Positions 26,006-35,970 are shown, counted from the stretch's first letter. The stretch: 64,000 bases of DNA from Hymenobacter actinosclerus (GCF_900111515.1 NZ_FOHS01000001.1:937419-1001418), one strand, 5' to 3'. Program-made: numbers and translations. The notes: generated by a model not told the origin, from the letters alone.

Positions 26006-29000
26006 TGCTGCTGCTGTTGCTGCCGGCGGCTGCGTGGGCCCAGCAGCGGCCCGCGCCCGCCGCCGATGCGCCGCCCAGCACCCGCCGCTGCGTGTGGGTG
26101 CGGCTGGCGGTGGGGCAGGACACTACGCTTTTCAGCCTGCCCGATACGCTGACGGTGGTGCCGGCCTCGGTGAGTTTGAACGGCCGCTCGGTGGCCTACA
26201 ACCCCGCCACCAACCAGTACCGCTATGTGCGGCCCAGCTCGCGCTTCCCCAGCCCCGAGCCCGGCCGGCCCGATATTGTGCTGCCGCCCGCCGGGCCCGA
26301 CTCGGTGCGGGTGTGCTACCGGGTGCTGCCGCTGCGGCTGGCCGAGCCGCGCTTCCGGCGGCCCCGCAGCCTGCTCGACACGCTGCAGCTGTGGCAGCGG
26401 CCCGCGTTCGGAGAGCAGGATTTCTCGGTGAAGGAGCAGATTCTGAGCACGCCGGGCATCAACAAAACGGGCAACCTGTCCAGGGGCATCTCGTTCGGCA
26501 ACGCCCAGAACGTGTTCGTCAACTCCTCGCTCAATTTGCAGCTCGAAGGCAAGCTCACCGACAACATCGACCTGACGGCGGCCATTTCCGACCAGAACGT
26601 GCCCTTCCAGCCCGAGGGCAACACCCAGCAGCTGCAGGAGTTCGACCGCATCTACATCACCCTGACCAACCCGCGCTGGAGCCTGACGGCCGGCGACGTG
26701 GTGCTGCGCAACAAGCCCGATTACTTCCTGCGCTACTACAAAAACATCCAGGGCGGCGCCGGCGAGGTGAATTTCGGGCAGTTGCCGGCCGGCGGTTTCG
26801 GGGGCGGGGCCGGGGCGGGCATCAGCAACCAGCAGCTGTTTCAGTACCCCAACGCGGCGGGCGGCAGCACGGGCACGTTCATCACTACTTCGCCCACCAT
26901 TGCCCCAGCGGCCGGCTCGGGCCAGCAGCCCGGCCCCGGCACCACCCCCGACCCCTACGGGCCCACCGGCACTTCGGGTGGCGCGCTCACGCCCAACGGC
27001 CTCGGGCCCAACGCCAGCCAAAGCGTAACCACCCGCCGGCCCCCCGGGGCACGGGCGCCGCTGCTGTCGGTGGCGAAAGGGGAGGTCTTTGCTACCACTT
27101 CGGTGGCGGCGGGCGGGGCCAAGGGCAAGTTTGCCAGCATTGATATTGCGCCGCTCGAAAACGTGCAGGGCCCGTACCGGCTGCGCGGGCCCAACGGCGA
27201 GCAGTTCATCATTGTGCTGGCCAACTCCGAGCGCGTGTACCTCGATGGCCGGCTGCTGGTGCGCGGCTTCGATGCCGATTACATTATCGACTACAACCAG
27301 GCCGAGCTCACGTTTTCGCCCCGGCACCTCATCACCAGCAACACCCGCATCAAGGTCGATTACGAGTACTCCGACTTCAACTACGCCCGCTCGCTGGTGC
27401 AGGCCAGCCACTACCAGCAGCTGGGCCGCCTGCAGGTGCACGCCAATTTCTACCGCGAAGCCGACAACCCTGACAACTCGCCCAACCTCACCCTGAACGA
27501 CGGCCAGAAGGCCCTGCTGCGCCGCAGCGGCAACGTGAGCCGCGTAACGGCCCCCGGCGACACGCTCGTGCCCTACGACCGGCGCCAGATTCAGTACCGC
27601 CGCGAAACCCTGCCCGACCCCGCCACCGGCCTGCCCACCCCCGTGTTCGTGTACCCGCCGCTCGATACGCTCAGCCTGGTGTACAACGTGCAGTTTACCA
27701 ACCTGGGGCCGGGCCGGGGCTCCTACAACCTGGGCACCACGCCCGGCGAGGCCAACGCCAACGGCCGGGTGTACACCTTCGTGGGCACCGGCCGGGGCGC
27801 CTACGAGCCGGTGCGGGTGCTGCCCACGCCGCTTAAAAAGCAGCTCATCACGGCCGGGGCCAGCTACGCCCTCGACTCGACGGCCACCGTGTTCGTTGAT
27901 GTGGCTTCGTCGGAGCTGGAGTTGAACCGCTTTGCCGCCGACGGGGCCACCGGCCAGGCTATGCGCGTGGGCTACGTGGTGCAGAACCGCCCCGTGAACC
28001 TGCCGGGCCTTGCCGGCTACCGGCTGCGCAGCCACGTCGATTACGAGTACACCAGCCGCCGCTTCACGCCCATCGACCGCTACCGCGACATCGAGTTCGA
28101 CCGCAACTGGAGCACCGATAACACGCTCATCAGCAACAACCAGACACCCCGCGAGGAGAATATCTTCAATGCCGGAATCGGGCTGATTAAGGACGCCGAC
28201 AACGCCCTGGGCTACCGCCTGAGCCGCCGCTACCGGGCCGGCGAGGTAAGCGGGGTGCAGCACTGGCTTGATGCGGCCCGGCAGTTTGGCCGGGTGCAGC
28301 TGCGGGGCAATCTGTTTTTGCTGAACTCGCAGGCCGGCCGGCGCGCGTCGGACTGGGCGCGGGGCGAAGCCTCGGCCCGCTACGTAGGCGGGGCCCTGGA
28401 GCCCGGCTACGCCTACCGCTTCGATAAAAACCGCGTGGCCCGGCCCGAGGGCGACTCGCTTACCTCGGCCAACTACTACGACGAGCACGCCCTGTTCGTG
28501 CAGAGCCGCGATACGGCCCGCCTCCGTTTCCGGGCCGATTACAGCTTCCGCCGCGACCAGACGCCCAACGCCGAACGCACCGGCCTGCGCGAGCGGGGCC
28601 GGGCCCACACCTGGCAGGCCACCCTCAACGCGCACCTGAGCGCCACCCAGGACCTCAATATTCTGGCTACCTACCGCGACCTGAGCGCCCGCGACACCAC
28701 CGGCCAGACCCGCCCCGGCGCGCCCGCCCCCGGCTTCGTGCGCGACCGGACCGTGCTGGGCAAACTCGACTGGAACGCCAGCTTCTGGCAGAATACCCTG
28801 CGCTCGGAGCTGAGCTACGCCGTGGCTACCGGCCGCGAATTGCGCCGCGACTTCGCCTACCTGGCCGTGCCCAACGGCCAGGGCACCCACTACTGGAACG
28901 ATTTGAACGGCAACAGCCGCCAGGAGAAAAACGAGTTTTTCGAGGCCCAGACGCCCGACGCGCAGTTCCGTACCTACATCAAGGTGTTCCTGCCCACCGA

Positions 29001-29862
29001 CGACTACCTGCCCGCCTTCACCAACCGTTTCAGCTACCGCCTCACGCTCTCGGCCCCCCGCGAGTGGCGCGAGGCCACCGGCTGGCGGCAGCTGCTGGGC
29101 CGCTTCAGCACGCTCACCACCGTCACGCTCGACCGCAAAAGCACCGAAAACACGCTCAACGCCCGCCTCAACCCCTTCGCCTTCCAAACCGCCGATTCGC
29201 TGCTGCTGAGCCTGAACAAGCTGCTGCGCAACACGCTCTACTTCAACCGCTCGAATCCCATCTTCGGGGCCGAATTCACGGTGCAGCAAACCCAGCAGAA
29301 GGTGCTGCTGACCCAGGGCTTCGACACCCGCAACCTGGCCAGCCAGAACCTGCTGCTGCGCCGCACGCTGGCCCAGTCGTTTACGGGCCGGCTCAACGGT
29401 ACCCGCGCCATCCGCGAAAACCAGTCCAGCTACCTGGAAACGCGTAATTTCCGGGTCGAGCAGTACGAGGTAGCGCCCGAAGTAAGCTACCAGCCGTCCA
29501 CCGTCTGGCGCTTCACCACCACCTACCTGTTCACCACCAAGCGCAACCTGGCCGGCGCCGACGTGGGCACAAAGGGCACTTTCCACGAGCTGGGCCTCGA
29601 AACCCGCATCAGCCAGGTGGGCAAGCGCACGCTCTCGGCCACCGGGCGCTACGTGGGGGTGGGCTTCGCGGGAGACCAGAGCAGCCTCGTAGGCCTGGAA
29701 ATCCTCAATGCCCTGCGCCCCGGCACCAACTTCACCTGGAACCTGAATCTGGAGCAGCGCCTGAGCAACGGCCTCAACATCACGCTGGCCTACGACGGCC
29801 GCAAACCTCAGGGCCTGGCCCCCATCCACACCGGCCGCATGCAGGTAGCGGTGCTGTTTTAG
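25972..29862 (+). CDS. Large predicted outer-membrane beta-barrel protein
   Basis: 1296 residues with a signal peptide ending near LLPAAAWAQ (24). An early region (about 155-260) contains GINKTGNLSRGISFGNAQNV, LEGKLTDNIDLTAAISDQN and EGNTQQLQEFDRIYITL, a pattern I associate with SprA-like and related Bacteroidota outer-membrane proteins. A Gly/Pro-rich insert follows (about 275-360). The rest alternates polar and aromatic residues as in barrel strands and ends with LAYDGRKPQGLAP and a terminal RMQVAVLF strand, consistent with a C-terminal beta-signal. It is about half the length of true SprA, so a T9SS role is only a possibility. Part of the signal peptide is encoded by a repeat arm. Confidence 0.65.
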   Translation: MTFKFSLLLFNLLLLLLPAAAWAQQRPAPAADAPPSTRRCVWVRLAVGQDTTLFSLPDTLTVVPASVSLNGRSVAYNPATNQYRYVRPSSRFPSPEPGRPDIVLPPAGPDSVRVCYRVLPLRLAEPRFRRPRSLLDTLQLWQRPAFGEQDFSVKEQILSTPGINKTGNLSRGISFGNAQNVFVNSSLNLQLEGKLTDNIDLTAAISDQNVPFQPEGNTQQLQEFDRIYITLTNPRWSLTAGDVVLRNKPDYFLRYYKNIQGGAGEVNFGQLPAGGFGGGAGAGISNQQLFQYPNAAGGSTGTFITTSPTIAPAAGSGQQPGPGTTPDPYGPTGTSGGALTPNGLGPNASQSVTTRRPPGARAPLLSVAKGEVFATTSVAAGGAKGKFASIDIAPLENVQGPYRLRGPNGEQFIIVLANSERVYLDGRLLVRGFDADYIIDYNQAELTFSPRHLITSNTRIKVDYEYSDFNYARSLVQASHYQQLGRLQVHANFYREADNPDNSPNLTLNDGQKALLRRSGNVSRVTAPGDTLVPYDRRQIQYRRETLPDPATGLPTPVFVYPPLDTLSLVYNVQFTNLGPGRGSYNLGTTPGEANANGRVYTFVGTGRGAYEPVRVLPTPLKKQLITAGASYALDSTATVFVDVASSELELNRFAADGATGQAMRVGYVVQNRPVNLPGLAGYRLRSHVDYEYTSRRFTPIDRYRDIEFDRNWSTDNTLISNNQTPREENIFNAGIGLIKDADNALGYRLSRRYRAGEVSGVQHWLDAARQFGRVQLRGNLFLLNSQAGRRASDWARGEASARYVGGALEPGYAYRFDKNRVARPEGDSLTSANYYDEHALFVQSRDTARLRFRADYSFRRDQTPNAERTGLRERGRAHTWQATLNAHLSATQDLNILATYRDLSARDTTGQTRPGAPAPGFVRDRTVLGKLDWNASFWQNTLRSELSYAVATGRELRRDFAYLAVPNGQGTHYWNDLNGNSRQEKNEFFEAQTPDAQFRTYIKVFLPTDDYLPAFTNRFSYRLTLSAPREWREATGWRQLLGRFSTLTTVTLDRKSTENTLNARLNPFAFQTADSLLLSLNKLLRNTLYFNRSNPIFGAEFTVQQTQQKVLLTQGFDTRNLASQNLLLRRTLAQSFTGRLNGTRAIRENQSSYLETRNFRVEQYEVAPEVSYQPSTVWRFTTTYLFTTKRNLAGADVGTKGTFHELGLETRISQVGKRTLSATGRYVGVGFAGDQSSLVGLEILNALRPGTNFTWNLNLEQRLSNGLNITLAYDGRKPQGLAPIHTGRMQVAVLF

Positions 29863-30403
29863 CAGCCAGTATAGCATTGTCAGCTTCTCGAACTAATTCA
29901 ATTTTTCGGCTAAATAGTTCAAGAATTACATAGTCTTTTGTTATCTGAAATGTATGTTATTGTATTTTTCCGGCTAAATATACGACTGTAAAACCTACTA
30001 TAATGGATGCGAAATACATAAGCAAAAAATCTGTCTTTTTGTAACTTGAATCGAGTTTTGCATTTAGTATTAAATATCTTTTACTTGAAATGAAGTACTT
30101 AAAGAGAAATATATAAGAAGTGCATATGCTGATACCGAACATAAAAATAAAGAACAAAATACCTGGGTCTTCTTTCTTGAATATAAGAGATGTTATAATC
30201 GTTAGAATACCCACTAAAATAACGCTCACTATCGTCGTTAGAAGTGTTAAAGCTCCCTTAGCTGTCAATAGTTTGTCTGGCCTTGCTCTTAGGTCAACAG
30301 CAGTTAAAGCATGTACATATAACTCATCTAATGCTTTCATGACTATCTACTGCAAATCAAGTTGAGGAATATTGCGAATTGCGAAAATGCTATAATCTAT
30401 AAA
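29863..30403. other. AT-rich island
   Basis: This segment is strikingly AT-rich against the GC-rich surroundings. It holds the 127-residue membrane gene, short direct repeats TTTTTCGGCTAAATA (about 29901-29916) and TTTTTCCGGCTAAATA, and no other supported gene. Probably acquired DNA. Confidence 0.6.
29957..30340 (-). CDS. Orphan small membrane protein in AT-rich DNA
   Basis: 127 residues. Three hydrophobic segments are predicted: about 30-53 (LLTTIVSVILVGILTIITS), 60-83 (ILFFIFMFGISICTSYIFLF) and 105-125. The N-terminus is soluble and charged (KALDELYVHALTAVDLRARPD). No family is recognised. Codon use is AT-rich, unlike all neighbours. Such small helical membrane proteins can be effectors of phage defence or toxin-antitoxin loci, but nothing here proves that. 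It could also be a relic of a larger element. Confidence 0.6.
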   Translation of the reverse strand: MKALDELYVHALTAVDLRARPDKLLTAKGALTLLTTIVSVILVGILTIITSLIFKKEDPGILFFIFMFGISICTSYIFLFKYFISSKRYLILNAKLDSSYKKTDFLLMYFASIIVGFTVVYLAGKIQ

Positions 30404-32500
30404 TCACTTCAACTCTACCAACCGCCGGATAGCCGGCAGCACGGCCAGTTCCGTCTGGCCGGCGGGCTTGTTTAGCGCATCCAACTGCTTCAATGCGCTG
30501 GCCTGCCACTCGGCGTCGGGCTTCTGCTGTTTTTTGAGCAACGCCAGCCGCTCCAGGCCCAGAGCGGCGACGGCGCTTAGGGTGGCCGAGAGCGGGGCAT
30601 ACTCGGTGAGGCTGGGGGAGGAGCCCAGTCGCGGAATCAGCCGGGAGTGGTTGGCCTGCCAGGTTTGCAACTGCTGGCGCATGGCTAGGGCAGTTCGGCG
30701 GCTGTCACCGACTAAGAAGATGGGCCCATAAGAGTCAGACTTTGCATATATGGTCAGGCTATCCACCATACAGTTGAAGTCGCGGGCCACGTCTGATTCG
30801 GCCGGGGCGGCATCGACGAGGCGGTTGAGGGGGGTGCCGGGTGTGTAGGTGAAGCCCTGGAAGTGGCGTTTGTACTCCTTGACGGGCTCCAGCACCTGGG
30901 CCAGCGTGCGCAACGGGGCCACATCGGTGGGGCCGGCCAGTTGGCGCAGCAGCTGTTCGGGGGCGCTACGGTGCTGCAGCCCCAGCCCCTCCAACTGCCG
31001 CGACACGATGGCCAGGCGGCGGTACATATCGGCGGAGTTGTTCACGTCGCGGGCCGACCACAGCCGCTCGGCCACAGCCGCGGCGCGGGGCCAGATGCGC
31101 GAATCGACAATCACGCTGTCGGCAAACTCGCTCCACATGGTGGCCTCGCCGCCCAGAATCAGCTTTTGCTGCGCCGGGGTCAGCGGGTTGTCGGCGGGCA
31201 GCGGGTCGGTACCGTAGGCGTTGGCGGCCGACAGGTACAGGTCGAGGTAGTAGCCGTTGGACAGGATGGCGCGGTTGCCCGCTTTGGCCGCATCGTAGAG
31301 GCCCTTTTTACCCCGCCAGCTCTGGATGATGGCGTTTTTGGGCAGGCCCGGACCCAGGATTTCGTCCCAGCCCACCATCTGCTTGTTGTACTTGGTGAGG
31401 ATGCTGAGCACCCGGCGGTTGAAATAGGTCTGCAGCGCGTGCTTGTCGAGGGTTTTGCCATCCGGCTTCAGCATCTTTTTCGCCTTGGCGAAAGCCATGA
31501 TGCGCGGGTTGCCCCGCCACTGCCGCCCGTCGTTTTCGTCGCCACCAATGTGGAAGTAGGGGTCGGGAAACAGGGCCGTCATCTCGCCAAACAGCGTATC
31601 GAGCAGCTTATAAGTGGTTTCCTTGGTGGGGTCGAAAGCGACGTTGGCCAGCCGCCAGCTCTGGTACACGGTTTTGTACAGTGTGTCGCCGGAGGCCAGA
31701 ATGGGGTAGGCGGCCTGCCAGGCAATGGTGTGGCCGGGCACGTCGAATTCGGGCACCACCCGAATGCCGCGGGCGGCGGCGTAGCGCAGCACCTCGCGCA
31801 CCTGCGCCTGGGTGTAGTACTGCCCGCTCACCTCGTGCAGCCGGGGCAGGGTTTTGCTTTCCACCCGAAAGCCCTGGTCGTCGGAGAGGTGCCAGTGCAG
31901 CACGTTGAGCTTGGTGGCGGCCATGGCATCGAGGTTGCGCTTGATGACGCTCACGGGCATAAAGTGCCGGGCCGCGTCAATCAGCAGCCCCCGCCAGGCA
32001 AAGCGCGGCTGGTCCTGAATATCGACTTCGGACAGCACCAGATGGCGGCCGGCCGCTTGGGGCAGCTGCTCCAGCGTGGCCAGGGCCCGCAGCACGCCCA
32101 GGCTGGTAGGCGCGTCGATGGTGACCCCGGTAGGCGTTACGCGCAGGCTGTAGCGCTCCTCATCGAACTGCTCGGGCCGCCCCACCTTGCCGTAGTTGAT
32201 TTGCAGGGGCAGTACAGGAGTCGACTTTGCGCTTGCCTGCACCCCCATGCGGGCCAGCGTGCGGGTGACGGCGGCGGTCGTAACTGAGTCGGGCGGCCCC
32301 TGAAACAGCGGCCGCAACACCGTTTTGGGCTTCAGCGTGGCCGTACCCCAGCGGACCGTGGTAGGCACGGGCAGCAGGTTGCGGGTGTCGGCCGTAGCGG
32401 CGGGCTGGGCCAGTACGGCGGAGGTGGCCAGCAGCAGGGCCGCCGCCAGCAGGGCCGAAAACCGGCGGAGCAGCGCCGTCAGGTGAGGTATACGTAGCAT
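30404..32500 (-). CDS. Beta-N-acetylhexosaminidase, GH20
   Basis: 698 residues from the ATG at 32500, chosen because it opens a signal peptide (ending ATSAVLAQP); the upstream extension lacks one. The N-terminal GH20b-like domain (about 40-155) is followed by the TIM barrel: RGLLIDAARHFMPVSVIKR, NVLHWHLSDDQGFRV, VPEFDVPGHTIAW and the catalytic pair D321-E322 in HIGGDEND. MVGWDEILGPG and TMWSEFAD follow. It removes terminal GlcNAc/GalNAc from chitin, peptidoglycan or glycans in the periplasm or outside. The C-terminal 180 residues are helical. It is divergent from the next gene. Confidence 0.93.
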   Translation of the reverse strand: MLRIPHLTALLRRFSALLAAALLLATSAVLAQPAATADTRNLLPVPTTVRWGTATLKPKTVLRPLFQGPPDSVTTAAVTRTLARMGVQASAKSTPVLPLQINYGKVGRPEQFDEERYSLRVTPTGVTIDAPTSLGVLRALATLEQLPQAAGRHLVLSEVDIQDQPRFAWRGLLIDAARHFMPVSVIKRNLDAMAATKLNVLHWHLSDDQGFRVESKTLPRLHEVSGQYYTQAQVREVLRYAAARGIRVVPEFDVPGHTIAWQAAYPILASGDTLYKTVYQSWRLANVAFDPTKETTYKLLDTLFGEMTALFPDPYFHIGGDENDGRQWRGNPRIMAFAKAKKMLKPDGKTLDKHALQTYFNRRVLSILTKYNKQMVGWDEILGPGLPKNAIIQSWRGKKGLYDAAKAGNRAILSNGYYLDLYLSAANAYGTDPLPADNPLTPAQQKLILGGEATMWSEFADSVIVDSRIWPRAAAVAERLWSARDVNNSADMYRRLAIVSRQLEGLGLQHRSAPEQLLRQLAGPTDVAPLRTLAQVLEPVKEYKRHFQGFTYTPGTPLNRLVDAAPAESDVARDFNCMVDSLTIYAKSDSYGPIFLVGDSRRTALAMRQQLQTWQANHSRLIPRLGSSPSLTEYAPLSATLSAVAALGLERLALLKKQQKPDAEWQASALKQLDALNKPAGQTELAVLPAIRRLVELK

Positions 32501-32645
32501 TATAAAGGGGCAACAGGTGGAATGGCAAGGTACGCACGAGTGCCCAACGGTGTAGTGTATGTCTGGAGTTGCGCAGGGCGAAATCTGCACCAGGGAAAAC
32601 TGCTGCTGCCCGGCCCGATTCTTTTCCCGGTTGTATTTTCAGGCC

Positions 32646-34439
32646 ATGAAATCTGTTTCCTGGTGGGCCTGGATTGCGTGCGTGGCCCTGATTGTGGGCT
32701 GGGGCTGGTGGTATTACCCGCCGGCCCAGCCCCACCAGTCGCGGGTGCTGCAGTGGGATGCGGCCGGTTATTACCTCTACCTGCCGGCCATTTTCGTGCA
32801 CCACGACCTGCGCGACCTTAACTTCCGCCACCAGCTCGTGCGCGACTACGCGCCCTCGGGCTCCGGCTTCGATTCGGCCTTCCCGCACCCCAGCGGCCAT
32901 ATGGTGCTCAAGTACCCTGCCGGTCTGGCCCTGCAGGAGCTGCCGTTTTTTCTGGTGGCCCACGCCCTGGCCGAGCCGCTGGGGTACGCCCCCGACGGCT
33001 ATTCGGACCCCTACCAGCTGGCCATGAAGCTGGCGGCGCTGCTGGTGGCCATCCTAAGCCTGTGGCTGGTGCGCCGGGCACTGCTGCCGCGCTTCGGCGA
33101 GTGGGCCACGGCCGGCACCCTCCTGATTCTGGTGCTGGGTACCAACTACCTCAACTACAGCGCCGGCCAGGGCTCCCTCACGCACAACTGGCTGTTTGGC
33201 TGGTACGCGGCGCTGCTGCTGCTCACGCCCGCCTACTACGACCGTCCCACGGCGGGCCGGGCGGCCGCTATCGGGGCAATTATCGGGCTGATGACGCTCA
33301 CGCGGCCCACCGAGCTGCTGGCCGTGCTGCTGCCGCTGCTGTGGGGGCTACGCTGGTCGCGGGCCGGCCTGCGGGCGCAGCTCGGGTTTTGGCAGCAGCA
33401 TGCCGGGCACCTGCTGCTGGCCGCGGCCCTCGGGGCGGCAGTGCTTAGCATTCAGCCTTTGTACTGGTACTACGCCAGCGGCCAGTGGGTGGTGTACAGC
33501 TACCAGGAGCAGGGGTTTAGCTGGCTGAAACCCCATCTGTTCGACGGCATTTTCAGCTTCCGCAGCGGCTGGCTGATGTACTCGCCCCTGCTGATTACGG
33601 CCCTGGTGGGCTTCGGGCCGTTGCGCCGGCAGCAGCCCGCGGCGTTCTGGCCCATGCTGGTGTTTATGGGGCTGTTCGTGTATGTGGCCTTTGCCTGGGA
33701 CGAGTGGACCTACGGCGGCAGCCTGGGCCAGCGGGCCATGGTGCAGACCTACGCCGTGCTGGCCTGGCCGCTGGCCGCCGCCCTGCGCTGGCTGCTGGCC
33801 CGGCCGGTGTGGGCCGCCCTCTACGGGGTGCTGGCCGTGCTGGGCTGCGCCTACGGCTTCTGGCTAAGCCAAATGGCGCAGGGAGGCGGTCTGCTGGCGG
33901 CCGGCGAGATGACGCGCACCTACCTCTGGCGCATCCTGTTCCGCTACCAGGTGCCGCTCGAAACCCGGCTGCTGCTCGACAGCAACTCCGACTTCACCGG
34001 CACGCCCCGCAACCTGCGCGTACTCTGGCAGCAGGATTTCGAGCAGCAGCCCGCCGCTACCTGCGGTACGCCGGCGCTGGCGGGCAACTGCTCGCTGCAC
34101 CTGGATGCCGCCCACCCCAGCAGCTCCGAACACCGCCTGCCCGTCCGGCCCGGTACGTTCACCTGGCTGCGCGCCTCGGCCCTGGCCGGTGCCCCCGACT
34201 ACGAGTGGGATGTTGGCCGGATGACCCAGTACGTGGTTCGTTTCTGGGACGGCCCCACCATCGTAAAAGAGCGCACCGTGCGCCTGCAACGGGCGCTGGA
34301 GCCCAACTTGTCCCGCACCCTAAGCTTCACCATCCGCCCCCCGCGCCAGCCCTTCGACCACGTTTCCATCGTGTTCCTCTACTACGGCACCACCACCAAC
34401 CTGCGGCTCGATAACGCCCGGCTGGAAGCGTTCGACTGA
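32646..34439 (+). CDS. Polytopic glycosyltransferase-like membrane protein (PMT/GT-C type)
   Basis: 597 residues from the ATG at 32646, just before the first helix (MKSVSWWAWIACVALIVGWG). About eleven to twelve helices follow. After helix 1, VLQWDAAGYYLYLPAIFVHH has the acidic residue placed as in GT-C enzymes. LTRPTELLAVLLPLL and HLFDGIFSFRSGWLMYSP are typical of Bacteroidota homologues. A soluble C-terminal domain (about 440-597) looks beta-rich. It probably uses a lipid-linked sugar as donor. It converges on the DUF58 gene; a long inverted repeat with a terminator fills the gap. Confidence 0.7.
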   Translation: MKSVSWWAWIACVALIVGWGWWYYPPAQPHQSRVLQWDAAGYYLYLPAIFVHHDLRDLNFRHQLVRDYAPSGSGFDSAFPHPSGHMVLKYPAGLALQELPFFLVAHALAEPLGYAPDGYSDPYQLAMKLAALLVAILSLWLVRRALLPRFGEWATAGTLLILVLGTNYLNYSAGQGSLTHNWLFGWYAALLLLTPAYYDRPTAGRAAAIGAIIGLMTLTRPTELLAVLLPLLWGLRWSRAGLRAQLGFWQQHAGHLLLAAALGAAVLSIQPLYWYYASGQWVVYSYQEQGFSWLKPHLFDGIFSFRSGWLMYSPLLITALVGFGPLRRQQPAAFWPMLVFMGLFVYVAFAWDEWTYGGSLGQRAMVQTYAVLAWPLAAALRWLLARPVWAALYGVLAVLGCAYGFWLSQMAQGGGLLAAGEMTRTYLWRILFRYQVPLETRLLLDSNSDFTGTPRNLRVLWQQDFEQQPAATCGTPALAGNCSLHLDAAHPSSSEHRLPVRPGTFTWLRASALAGAPDYEWDVGRMTQYVVRFWDGPTIVKERTVRLQRALEPNLSRTLSFTIRPPRQPFDHVSIVFLYYGTTTNLRLDNARLEAFD

Positions 34440-34440
34440 T

Positions 34441-34616
34441 CACGGATGAGCACGGATTTTAGCGGATTTCACGGATTTTGTAGACCATCAAAAAAGCCAC
34501 CTCAGATGAGGTGGCTTTTTGATGAGGTAGCTTTTTTGGTATGTGATAAACCGAAAGCGGATAACCGGACCAGCTACAAAATCCGTGAAATCCGCTAAAA
34601 TCCGTGCTCATCCGTG
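34441..34616. repeat. Long inverted repeat D (convergent gap)
   Basis: Two 43-bp arms (34441-34483 and 34574-34616) pair perfectly. They are built from CACGGATTTTAGCGGATTT-type units. The arms begin right after one gene's TGA and end right before the TGA of the convergent gene, and a terminator hairpin is nested in the centre. Confidence 0.95.
34487..34523. terminator. Bidirectional terminator
   Basis: ATCAAAAA-A-GCCACCTCA pairs with TGAGGTGGC-TTTTTGAT. A/T runs on both sides suit termination of both convergent genes. Confidence 0.88.
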
Positions 34617-34617
34617 C

Positions 34618-35970
34618 TCAGATGAGCCCCCGGGCCTTGAACTCCAGGTATTTGTTGATGGTGTTGGCCGTGAGGTGCTGGGGGGCGGTGAGCAGGGAGT
34701 GGATGCCGTACTGGTTCAGCTCGCGCACGATTTGCCGTTTTTCCTGGGCAAATTTCTCGGCTACGGTCTGGTTGTACACGTCCTGCGTGGTGGTGGCGGG
34801 GGCCGTCAGGTAGGCGTTCAGCTCGGTGTTTTCGAAGAACACAACCAGCAGCAGGTGGCTTTTGGCCAATCGGCGCAGGTAGGGCAGCTGGCGCTGCATG
34901 CCGTAGAGCGTCTCGAAGTTGGTAAACAGAATCAGGAGGCTGCGCTGGCGGATCTGGTGGCGCACCGTAAGGTAGAGCCGCTCGTAATCGGTTTCGAGGT
35001 ACTTGGTTTTCTGCCGGTACAGCACCTCCAGCAGCTTGCGCAGCTGCCCGCTGCGGCGGTCGGCGGCCACCATGGCGCCGGGCTGGTGCGAGAAGGTGAT
35101 GAGCCCGGCCTTGTCGTGCTTGATAAGGGCAATGTTGCTGACGACCAGCGTGGCGTTGATGGCGTAGTCGAGCAAACTCAGGCCCTCGAAGGGCATGCGC
35201 ATCACCCGGCCCTTATCAATCAGGCAGTATACCTGCTGGGCGCGCTCGTCCTGGTAGTGGTTCACGGCCAGCGCGTCGGCGGCGCCGGGCGTAGTGGCGC
35301 GGCGGGCCGTGGCCTTCCAGTTGATGCGGCGCGGGTCGTCGCCGGGCACGTAGGGCCGAATCTGGTCGAACTCCAGGCTCTGGCCCACCCGCCGAATACG
35401 TTTCACGCCCACTTCCGTGAGGCGGTTGCTGGCGGCCAGCAGCTCGTACTGGCGCATCTGCAAAAACGACGGGTACACCGGCACCATGCGGTTTTCATCG
35501 AACCGGAACCGCCGCCGCACCAGCCCCAGCGGCGAGGCGGCGTATACGTTCAGGGCCCCAAACTCGTACTCGCCCCGCTTGGTAGGCCGCAGCTGGTAGC
35601 GAATCACGCTGGTCTCACCCGGCCGCACCACGGCCCGAAACAGCACGTCGCGGCGCTGAAACTGGTGGGGCACCTCGTCAATCGTCTCGGTGCGTAGCGG
35701 AAAGCGGTAGCGGTTTTCGAGGTACACGGCCACGTCGTTGTCGGAGCCGTTGGCCAGCTTGTCGCCCAGCACTCGCCGCCCGAACACGTTGCCGCCGGTG
35801 CCATACAGCAGGGCCACATCGAGCAGGGTCAGCAGCCCCAGCAGGGCCAGCAGCAGCTGCAGCGGCACCAGCCAGGCCGGCAGGAAAAACGCCACAGTCA
35901 GCCCGATAACCAGCGCCGTAAGGGCCAGGAAGAAGCGGCGAGTCAGGAAGAAGCTGCGCAAAATGGGCAT
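34618..35970 (-). CDS. DUF58 domain protein
   Basis: 450 residues. Two N-terminal helices (about 12-50) precede a beta-rich part and the DUF58 signature GQSLEFDQIRPYVPGDDPRR with INWKATARR. A von Willebrand A-like domain (about 255-420) has QVYCLIDKGRVMRMPFEG in place of the MIDAS strand; the usual DxSxS is degenerate. It sits directly downstream of the MoxR ATPase, the usual DUF58 partner, in a cluster thought to control envelope or metalloenzyme maturation. Function unproven. Confidence 0.92.
   Translation of the reverse strand: MPILRSFFLTRRFFLALTALVIGLTVAFFLPAWLVPLQLLLALLGLLTLLDVALLYGTGGNVFGRRVLGDKLANGSDNDVAVYLENRYRFPLRTETIDEVPHQFQRRDVLFRAVVRPGETSVIRYQLRPTKRGEYEFGALNVYAASPLGLVRRRFRFDENRMVPVYPSFLQMRQYELLAASNRLTEVGVKRIRRVGQSLEFDQIRPYVPGDDPRRINWKATARRATTPGAADALAVNHYQDERAQQVYCLIDKGRVMRMPFEGLSLLDYAINATLVVSNIALIKHDKAGLITFSHQPGAMVAADRRSGQLRKLLEVLYRQKTKYLETDYERLYLTVRHQIRQRSLLILFTNFETLYGMQRQLPYLRRLAKSHLLLVVFFENTELNAYLTAPATTTQDVYNQTVAEKFAQEKRQIVRELNQYGIHSLLTAPQHLTANTINKYLEFKARGLI

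Noticed and set aside
25993..29877. Open frame of 1294 codons on the minus strand
   Set aside because: It mirrors the real plus-strand outer-membrane gene; GC-rich codon use removes stops from the antisense frame. Its sequence is low-complexity Ala/Gly/Val/Arg/Gln with no signal or motif.
30863..32287. Open frame of 474 codons antisense to the GH20 gene
   Set aside because: The minus strand holds an intact GH20 with catalytic Asp-Glu; the antisense frame has no motif.
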